Assembly (NCBI GenBank): GCA_003222375.1
Contig: QHVX01000263.1
Span: 1-7,074, forward strand
Reading direction: 5' to 3'
Length of the DNA: 7,074 nucleotides
Origin: Acidobacteriota bacterium
GTDB taxonomy: Bacteria > Acidobacteriota > Thermoanaerobaculia > Gp7-AA8
In this document: piece by piece, positions 1 to 4,266 of the stretch
Position numbering within the stretch: the first letter of the stretch is position 1
How the letters are laid out: each line of letters starts with the position of its first letter
The notes under the pieces: generated by a model
The model's database searches: none
Told to the model about the DNA's origin: nothing
The model's input: only the letters and a program-made list of their open reading frames with translations
Program-made: the position numbers and the translations under genes

Positions 1-274
1 TAGACGTGGAAGTTCTCGTCGCCGTCGTTGTCCTGAAGGTAGAGGATCGTCTTGCTGTCAGGGGCCCAGGCGTAATTGCGGATGCCGCGTTTCTTGTCGG
101 CGGTGACCATCTTGTCGTCATTGCTGCCGATCGTCTTCACCCACACCTGCAAAACGTTCTTCTTGTCAGGCGCCAGCCATGCCAGCCGTTTGGCATCCGG
201 GGCAGATCCGCGAGCAGCGGAACCACCACAAACACACTAATTATGATGAATAAATATCGTGCAGTTTTTTTCAT
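1..274 (-). pseudogene. S9-family serine peptidase, 5' part, frameshifted and cut by the window edge
   Basis: The start codon at 274-272 has a strong Shine-Dalgarno (GGAGGA, 284-279) and opens a signal peptide: MKKTARY, a hydrophobic run of Ile/Val/Phe, then VPLLA (to 209). In that frame translation stops at 139-137 after 45 codons. From about 208 leftwards a different frame carries clear S9 (prolyl-oligopeptidase/acylaminoacyl-peptidase) N-terminal propeller sequence: DAKRLAWLAPDKKN, QVWVKTIG, KKRGIRNYAWAPDSKTILY, LQDNDGDENFHV, open to the window edge. That second frame has a TAG at 239-237 and no start codon before the homology, so it is not an independent gene. Family members usually have about 20-25 residues between the signal peptide and the SPDG-like motif; here almost none remain, suggesting deletion plus frameshift. 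The catalytic alpha/beta-hydrolase domain lies outside the window. It sits 29 bp downstream of glmS on the same strand with no clear terminator between them. An assembly or sequencing error is possible. The family is confident; the inactivation is moderately so. Confidence 0.75.
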
Positions 275-278
275 GGAA

Positions 279-284
279 TCCTCC
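279..284 (-). promoter_or_regulatory. Shine-Dalgarno of the S9 peptidase gene
   Basis: GGAGGA on the minus strand ends four bases before the ATG at 274-272. It is the strongest ribosome binding site in the window and fixes the start of the broken S9 peptidase reading frame, showing that translation initiation is intact although the coding frame is not. Confidence 0.7.
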
Positions 285-303
285 GAGCCTGAGGCCGCGG
301 ATT

Positions 304-2136
304 CTACTCGACCGTGACGCTCTTCGCGAGGTTTCGAGGCTGGTCGACGTCACATCCTCGTCGCAATGCGATGTGATAGGCCAGGAGCTGAGTCGGGACG
401 ACCGCCAGGATCGGCTGCAGGGGCTCGATGGTCCACGGGATCTCGATCACGTCGTCGGCCATCTTTTTCGCGGCTTCATCCCCTTCATCGCAGATGAGGA
501 TCAGCTTTCCGTCGCGTGCTTTCGCTTCCTGAAGGTTCGACATGACCTTGTCGTAAACCGGTGTGTGCGTTGCGATGGCGACCACCGGCATGTTCTCGTC
601 GATCAGCGCGATCGGCCCATGCTTCATCTCGCCGGCCGGATACCCCTCGGCGTGAATGTAGGAGATCTCCTTGAGCTTCAGCGCGCCTTCCAGCGCGATC
701 GGATAGTGAACGCCGCGCCCGAGGAAGAGGAAATCCTGCGATTTGTAGTAGCGATGCGCCAGATCCTCGATCTGCCGCTCCTTCTTCAGGATGGTCTCGA
801 GCTTGTGGGGCAGCACGCGCATCTCGTGCATGGCGTATCGGAGATCCTCGCGATCTTCTCCGCGCAATTGCCGGATGTACAGCGACAGTAGATAGAGCGC
901 GGTCAACTGCGTCGTGAATGCTTTCGTCGACGCGACGCCGATCTCTGGTCCGGCGTTGGTGTAAATGACGCCGTCCGACATCCGGGTGGCGGCGGCGCCG
1001 ATCACGTTGCAGATCGTGATCAGCTTCGCGCCCTTCGCTTTCGCCTCCTGCATGCCGGCGATCGTGTCGGCGGTCTCGCCCGACTGCGTCACGCCGATCA
1101 CGAGCGTGTGTTCGTCGACGATCGGATTGCGATAGCGATACTCCGATCCGTAATCGACCTCGATTGGGATCCGGGCCGCCTCTTCGAGCAAGAACTTGCC
1201 GACCAGGCCCGCGTGCCATGAAGTTCCGCACGCCACGATGTGCACGCGCTCGAACTTCGACCATTCCTCCGGACTGAACTCGAGATCGTTGAAGTAGATC
1301 TCGCCCGACTCCTCGAACATCCGCCCGTTGAAGGTGTCGCGTACGGCCCGCGGCTGCTCGTGAATCTCCTTGAGCATGTAGTGCCGATAACCTTCCTTCT
1401 CGGCCATCACGGCGTCCCACATGATCTTTTTCGGCGGTCTTTCGACCGCTCGATCGTTTTGGTCGAACACCTTCACCGATTTCTGATTGGCGACCGCGTA
1501 TTCGCCGTCTTCGAGGTAGATGATGTTGCGCGTGTAGGCAAGCAGCGGGGCAACGTCGGACGCGATGATGTTTTCGTTCTCGCCGAGGCCGATGACGAGC
1601 GGCGGGCCGTGCTTGGCGGCCACGATTGTTCCCGGCTCGGTGCCGTCGATCATCACCAGTGCGTAGTGACCCTCGAGCTCTTTCAGCGTCTTCTTGACGG
1701 CGTCGACGAACTTCGCGCCGCCTTTCAGTTTCTCCTCGATCAGGTGCGCGACGACTTCGGTGTCCGTCTCGGTCTTGAACTCATGTCCCGCTTGTTGAAG
1801 CTGCTGCTTCAACGGCAAGAAGTTTTCGATGATGCCGTTGTGAATCACGACCACCTGTCCGGTGCAGTCGCGGTGCGGATGCGCATTGTTCTCGTTGGGT
1901 TTTCCGTGCGTCGCCCAGCGGGTGTGACCCATGCCGAACGTGCCCTTGAGCGGCTTGTCGCTCAGCTTCGCTTCCAGATTGTTCAGCTTCCCTTCGGCGC
2001 GCACGACTTCCACGCCCTGGCCGTTGACGACCGCGATGCCGGCGCTGTCGTATCCGCGGTACTCCAGCTTTTTCAATCCGCCGATGAGAACCGGCACGAC
2101 ATCACGCGTTCCGACGTAACCGATGATTCCGCACAT
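304..2136 (-). CDS. glmS: Glutamine--fructose-6-phosphate aminotransferase (isomerizing), glucosamine-6-phosphate synthase
   Basis: This cytoplasmic enzyme makes glucosamine-6-phosphate and glutamate from fructose-6-phosphate and glutamine, the entry step to UDP-GlcNAc for peptidoglycan and LPS. The protein is 610 residues, the normal family length. An N-terminal class II glutamine amidotransferase domain (about 1-220) starts MCGIIGYVG; Cys2 becomes the N-terminal nucleophile after Met removal. HTRWATHG (71-78), HNGIIENF (99-106) and TDTE (124-127) are the usual glutaminase motifs. Two SIS sugar-isomerase domains follow: SIS1 with CGTSWHAG (303-310), TQSGETADT (350-358) and STKAFT (403-408); SIS2 with LGRGVHYP and ALKLKEISYIHAEGYPAGEM. 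By comparison with E. coli, Glu490, His506 and Lys605 in the terminal KSVTVE are the isomerase residues. All are present. The frame is open further upstream, but the ATG at 2136 is required to expose the catalytic Cys and has an AAAGGA Shine-Dalgarno. The gene is divergent from the FN3 lipoprotein and upstream of the S9 peptidase. No glmS ribozyme or other leader RNA is visible. Confidence 0.98.
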   Translation of the reverse strand: MCGIIGYVGTRDVVPVLIGGLKKLEYRGYDSAGIAVVNGQGVEVVRAEGKLNNLEAKLSDKPLKGTFGMGHTRWATHGKPNENNAHPHRDCTGQVVVIHNGIIENFLPLKQQLQQAGHEFKTETDTEVVAHLIEEKLKGGAKFVDAVKKTLKELEGHYALVMIDGTEPGTIVAAKHGPPLVIGLGENENIIASDVAPLLAYTRNIIYLEDGEYAVANQKSVKVFDQNDRAVERPPKKIMWDAVMAEKEGYRHYMLKEIHEQPRAVRDTFNGRMFEESGEIYFNDLEFSPEEWSKFERVHIVACGTSWHAGLVGKFLLEEAARIPIEVDYGSEYRYRNPIVDEHTLVIGVTQSGETADTIAGMQEAKAKGAKLITICNVIGAAATRMSDGVIYTNAGPEIGVASTKAFTTQLTALYLLSLYIRQLRGEDREDLRYAMHEMRVLPHKLETILKKERQIEDLAHRYYKSQDFLFLGRGVHYPIALEGALKLKEISYIHAEGYPAGEMKHGPIALIDENMPVVAIATHTPVYDKVMSNLQEAKARDGKLILICDEGDEAAKKMADDVIEIPWTIEPLQPILAVVPTQLLAYHIALRRGCDVDQPRNLAKSVTVE

Positions 2137-2143
2137 GGATTCG

Positions 2144-2149
2144 TCCTTT
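2144..2149 (-). promoter_or_regulatory. Shine-Dalgarno of glmS
   Basis: AAAGGA on the minus strand lies seven bases before the glmS ATG (2136-2134). It decides against the longer in-frame extension upstream. Its outer base is shared with the putative -10 element of the divergent FN3 gene. Confidence 0.65.
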
Positions 2150-2154
2150 ACAAT
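2149..2154 (+). promoter_or_regulatory. Putative -10 element for the FN3 lipoprotein gene, near-leaderless
   Basis: TACAAT matches the sigma70 -10 consensus at five of six positions. It ends nine bases before the ATG at 2164, so the predicted transcript would begin within a few bases of the start codon. There is no convincing -35 element at the expected spacing (ATTCCG/TTCCGC only). No Shine-Dalgarno precedes the ATG, which fits leaderless or near-leaderless translation. Only sequence resemblance supports this. Confidence 0.35.
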
Positions 2155-2163
2155 GCAGCGCCG

Positions 2164-3219
2164 ATGAGAAAATCGCTGGCTGCTGCCGCGATCGTCCTGG
2201 CAGTCGCGTGCGGCAAGCGCGGCGACCCGCACCCGCCCGTCCCGGTCATTCCGAAGGCGGTCAACGATCTCGTTGTAGCACAGCGTGGCGCCAAAGTAAT
2301 TCTCTCCTGGAGTTACCCCTCAACCACGACTGCCGGTCAGAAGCTCGGCGACATTCGCCGCATCGTTGTCTACCGCGCAATCGAGGAACTTGCTGCCGAT
2401 GCTATTGCGAAGGTTCCGCCAATCGGGCCACAGCAGTTCACGCGGGTGCGACAGCGCATCGACAGCATCGAGAAGGCCGACTTGCCGAGCGCGACCGTGG
2501 GGGCAAAGCTCGTCTACGAAGATTCGCCACCCCTTCGCGGCCGGCTGTCTTACGCAGTTGTCACAGAGGCGACCGCGACAAGCGCGCTGTCCAACATCGC
2601 TACGATTGTTCCAATCAGTCCTCCGGCGCCGCCTGAATCCCTCACGGCAGCCGCCAAACCCGAGGGAATCGTCCTGACGTGGAAGTCGAGCGCGCCGGCA
2701 TACAACCTTTACCGGACCGCTCCGAATCAAGCGATCGACGAGCTGGCGATTCCGATCAATCCGGCGCCTCTCGCGAAGACGACTTACACCGATGTGCCGC
2801 CGTACGGGACGTATCAATATGTTGTGACCGCCGTCGTCTCGAACGGCAAGCCGGTCATCGAAAGCGATCCGTCCGCACCGGCGACGGCGCAATTCAAGGA
2901 CCTTCAGCCGCCGCCGACGCCGACCGGACTCACGGCGCTTGTCGAGACGAACGCGGTGCGGCTCGTGTGGGATGCCGTCGATGCGCCGGACCTGGCCGGA
3001 TATCGCATCTGGCGGACGGAAGGCAGCGGCATCGAGAAGCTCACGCCGGTCGGAAAAGTTCCGCTGGTGTTCGATCATCCGCAGACGCAGACGAACTACA
3101 CCGACGCGACGGTGCATCCCGGGATCTCGTATTTCTACGAAGTTATCGCGGTCGACAGGAGCGGCAACGAGAGCAAGCCCGCGAAGACCGATTGGGTGCT
3201 CGTGCCGCGGACGCCCTAA
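2164..3219 (+). CDS. Putative lipoprotein with three fibronectin type III-like domains
   Basis: The product is 351 residues. It starts MRKSLAAAAIVLAVAC, a short positively charged and hydrophobic signal peptide ending in a lipobox-like AVAC with the lipidated Cys at 16 (Ala rather than Leu at -3 makes it slightly atypical). The mature start CGKRGDPHPPVP resembles the CGxKGP start of small outer-membrane lipoproteins such as LptM/YifL. Three FN3-like beta-sandwich repeats follow, at about 30-150, 153-245 and 250-347. Each has the typical Pro-rich entry (PPAPPESLTA, PPTPTGLTAL), a V-L-W strand (VILSWSYP, IVLTWK, VRLVWDAV) and a Y-Y-V strand near the end (SYAVVTEA, YQYVVTAV, YFYEVIAVDRSGNES). 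No catalytic domain is visible. It is probably an envelope-anchored binding or scaffold protein; the partner is unknown. The start is chosen because it gives the signal peptide. The open frame extends far upstream, but that part is antisense to glmS. The gene is divergent from glmS across only 27 bp. Its last 23 codons recur at 4276-4344. Confidence 0.85.
   Translation: MRKSLAAAAIVLAVACGKRGDPHPPVPVIPKAVNDLVVAQRGAKVILSWSYPSTTTAGQKLGDIRRIVVYRAIEELAADAIAKVPPIGPQQFTRVRQRIDSIEKADLPSATVGAKLVYEDSPPLRGRLSYAVVTEATATSALSNIATIVPISPPAPPESLTAAAKPEGIVLTWKSSAPAYNLYRTAPNQAIDELAIPINPAPLAKTTYTDVPPYGTYQYVVTAVVSNGKPVIESDPSAPATAQFKDLQPPPTPTGLTALVETNAVRLVWDAVDAPDLAGYRIWRTEGSGIEKLTPVGKVPLVFDHPQTQTNYTDATVHPGISYFYEVIAVDRSGNESKPAKTDWVLVPRTP
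3148..3216 (+). repeat. Source copy of a duplicated 69-bp segment (3' end of the FN3 gene)
   Basis: This segment encodes the end of the FN3 lipoprotein, AVDRSGNESKPAKTDWVLVP then RTP. It recurs in direct orientation at 4276-4344 with few substitutions, mostly silent. In the 65 bases from GTC onward I count 60 identities. Similarity stops abruptly at the GCG/GCC codon on the left and fades just after the stop codon on the right. Confidence 0.85.
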
Positions 3220-3274
3220 TCGCGAGCGATGGTCAACACTTGAGCGGAGGCCCATGCTTTTGCCCGCCAGTCCC

Positions 3275-3303
3275 TTGCCATTACCACGCCGTCGAGTTAT
3301 CTT
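3275..3303 (+). promoter_or_regulatory. Sigma70-like promoter in the FN3/NTF2 intergenic region
   Basis: TTGCCA (3275-3280; five of six to TTGACA) and TATCTT (3298-3303; four of six to TATAAT) are separated by exactly 17 bases. The predicted start is at about 3310-3311. No protein gene follows on this strand. Instead the start coincides with the first G of the 5' arm of the structured segment 3311-3431, which makes it a plausible promoter for a small RNA. The call rests on consensus match and spacing only. Confidence 0.4.
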
Positions 3304-3310
3304 TTCGGAC

Positions 3311-3431
3311 GGGAGCGGTGACGATCGATCGAAATACCGGGTTGGAGATCTTTGTCCTGGGGCGTCGATTAGCTGCAGAGCTTTGATCCTGCTTTTGGCA
3401 GGAGCGCCAATCTCATTATCGCACCGCTCCC
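3311..3431 (+). ncRNA. Candidate structured non-coding RNA, about 120 nt, class unknown
   Basis: The ends pair perfectly over 10 bp: GGGAGCGGTG (3311-3320) with CACCGCTCCC (3422-3431). After a single bulged A the stem continues for 4 bp, CGAT (3322-3325) with ATCG (3418-3421). Inside are further nested pairings: GAGAT (3345-3349) with ATCTC (3410-3414), and GGCG (3361-3364) with CGCC (3405-3408). Two local hairpins follow: AGCT-GCAG-AGCT (3371-3382) and TCCTGC-TTTTG-GCAGGA (3387-3403). All are mutually compatible in one branched fold. A sigma70-like promoter ends seven bases before the 5' arm. Downstream, a weak CTGC/GCAG hairpin (3433-3449) followed by CTTTTC might end transcription. I do not recognise 6S, SRP, RNase P, tmRNA or a known riboswitch core. 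It could instead be a MITE-like element with terminal inverted repeats, but no target-site duplication is visible. No credible protein frame covers it. Confidence 0.4.
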
Positions 3432-3492
3432 ACTGCTTCGATGGCGCAGCCTAACTTTTCGCTGCAGCCGTCGAGCGGCCGCAAGCTGGCCC

Positions 3493-3506
3493 GGGCCTGA
3501 AGGCCC
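3493..3506. other. GC-rich hairpin, possible factor-independent or pause site
   Basis: GGGCCT and AGGCCC form a perfect inverted repeat around GA (effectively a five-pair stem with a TGAA loop). It overlaps the palindrome GGCCCGGGCC (3488-3497) and is partly enclosed by GCAAGC/GCTTTGC arms. It lies 59 bp from the stop of the minus-strand NTF2-like gene. No T-run follows on either strand, so it is not a canonical intrinsic terminator. Confidence 0.25.
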
Positions 3507-3564
3507 TCGCGCTTTGCAAGCTTCCGCGAGGCCGAAACCACGCCAGTCGCGATTCACACCATAG

Positions 3565-4083
3565 CTACTTGGAAGGTGTCGTCGAAGGTGCGCCAGTTGC
3601 CACTGGCCAGTGCGAGTGGCGAAACACGTAATGCCACGAACCGTTTTCCCTCTGCCGCAGATCAGTCCAAACGACCGTCCGTTCGTCTGAGATCCCGTCC
3701 CGACGCTTCCGATGAAACACTTCAGTTCCTACCGCAGCGACCGCGTCCCCAACACGAAAATACGACACCGAGACAATCTCACCGTGTATCTCATCAAGAA
3801 GCGAGAAAAAATAGTCAAACGAAGCGCGTATCGCTTCACGTCCACGATTGATGGTGCCGCTCGGCGCGATGAACACCACGTCGCGTCGACTCGAGAAGAG
3901 ACTAACCAACGACTCGGAACTCTTCATGGCATGGCCATCCAGGAACTTCCGGTCCAGCTGCCGGTTAGCGGCTAGGGTATCGGTATCAAGTTCTGAGGCT
4001 GGCGTGGCTGGCGGTCGTACGGTGCCGCAGAAAAGGACGAGAACAAGCGGAACAGCCCTGACGCATATCTTTCCAAACGTCAT
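3565..4083 (-). CDS. Putative exported NTF2-like / SnoaL-like (DUF4440-type) protein
   Basis: The product is 172 residues. Residues 1-30 look like a Sec signal peptide: MTFGKICVR, a hydrophobic core VPLVLVLFCG, then a Pro/Ala-rich stretch ending near PAS. Residues about 35-160 fit the small cone-shaped NTF2 fold as in SnoaL/DUF4440 proteins: an N-terminal helix with DRKFLDGHAMKS, a strand DVVFIAPSGT, the typical turn-plus-helix NRGREAIRASFDYFF, then long strands EIVSVSYFRVGDAVAAVGTE, TVVWTDLRQRENGSWHYVF and RHSHWP. This family includes enzymes and ligand-binding proteins with no common activity, so no reaction can be assigned. The C-terminal tail VATGAPSTTPSK is low-complexity. The start is the only Met before the signal peptide; no good Shine-Dalgarno precedes it, and the ATG is part of an inverted repeat with 4144-4151. 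It follows the membrane-protein gene by 163 bp on the same strand and converges on the FN3 gene. Confidence 0.7.
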   Translation of the reverse strand: MTFGKICVRAVPLVLVLFCGTVRPPATPASELDTDTLAANRQLDRKFLDGHAMKSSESLVSLFSSRRDVVFIAPSGTINRGREAIRASFDYFFSLLDEIHGEIVSVSYFRVGDAVAAVGTEVFHRKRRDGISDERTVVWTDLRQRENGSWHYVFRHSHWPVATGAPSTTPSK

Positions 4084-4151
4084 CTGAGCTTACAAGCAAA
4101 GAGGGTTAGCGGCCAGGCGTCTCATCTCCGGCAAATGGCTCGCCTCAGATG
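4081..4151 (-). promoter_or_regulatory. Leader inverted repeat covering the start codon of the NTF2-like gene
   Basis: CTCAGATG (4144-4151) and CATCTGAG (4081-4088) are perfect 8-bp inverted repeats. The second contains the complement of the ATG start at 4083-4081, so in the transcript the start codon could be paired with a segment 55 bases upstream. A competing local pairing, AGGCG with CGCCT inside the leader, overlaps the upstream arm by two bases. Eight base pairs over this distance can arise by chance. Confidence 0.2.
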
Positions 4152-4179
4152 CGGGTGATCCATTGGGCGGACACTCGCG

Positions 4180-4266
4180 ATGAACAGCAAGCTGCAGACT
4201 CTTCTGATTCTGCTCGGCAGCGTCGCGGCCGTGAGCAACAGACTCATTACACGGACGTCAAGATGA
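4180..4266 (+). pseudogene. Signal-peptide-like mini-ORF, possible 5' remnant of a deleted gene
   Basis: The ATG at 4180 opens 28 codons: MNSKLQTLLILLGSVAAVSN and eight polar residues, ending at TGA 4264-4266. The first 20 residues have the polar-hydrophobic-small profile of a signal peptide or membrane anchor. The frame dies immediately before the orphan FN3 tail at 4276. A poor GGCGG lies ahead of the ATG. One reading is that a secreted FN3 paralogue lost its middle, leaving its first 20 or so and last 23 codons. The N-terminus is not similar to that of the intact FN3 gene, so this link is inferred from position only. Confidence 0.25.

Larger units (their letters stand above)
3220..3564. 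other. Intergenic region between convergent FN3 and NTF2-like genes
   Basis: No protein gene is supported here; the short open frames are run-offs of other genes or lack both initiation signals and recognisable sequence. The region holds the sigma70-like promoter (3275-3303), the structured segment (3311-3431), and a GC-rich hairpin, GGGCCT-GA-AGGCCC (3493-3506), inside a longer imperfect fold (about 3481-3517). The flanking genes converge on this region, so transcription termination from both sides must occur here or nearby. Confidence 0.6.

Noticed and set aside
259..891. Long plus-strand open frame over the end of glmS
   Set aside because: It is a shadow of glmS codon structure, is Arg/Asp/Leu-rich, and has no recognisable motifs or start signals.
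2153..2167. ATG CAG CGC CGA TGA, a four-codon leader overlapping the FN3 start as ATGA
   Set aside because: It has no ribosome binding site and is too short to support. It probably arises by chance from the -10 region.
2137..2232. N-terminal extension of glmS by 32 codons
   Set aside because: GlmS needs Cys directly after the initiator Met as the N-terminal nucleophile, and the internal ATG has an AAAGGA site. The extension also runs antisense into the FN3 gene.
2320..3255. 311-codon minus-strand open frame opposite the FN3 gene
   Set aside because: The composition is Arg-rich, typical of antisense frames in GC-rich DNA. The plus strand encodes clear FN3 domains.
3402..3414. AGCGCC resembling the glmS ribozyme core
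   Set aside because: The other ribozyme core elements (for example GACGAGG) are absent, and it is more than 1 kb from glmS on the wrong side.
3449..3530. GCCTAAC followed by GC-rich inverted repeats, resembling an integron attC site
   Set aside because: No matching GTTRRRY core follows at the right distance, the arms do not pair as attC R/L boxes, and no integrase or cassette structure is present.
3369..3557. 62-codon minus-strand open frame in the intergenic region
   Set aside because: It has no ribosome binding site, is low-complexity Arg/Gly-rich, shows no family resemblance, and overlaps the structured RNA segment.
3963..4117. GGTTAGCGGC(T/C)AGG occurring at 3963-3976 and 4104-4117
   Set aside because: There is one mismatch in 14 bases and no extension on either side. 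One copy is ordinary coding sequence (LAANR), so it is probably coincidence.
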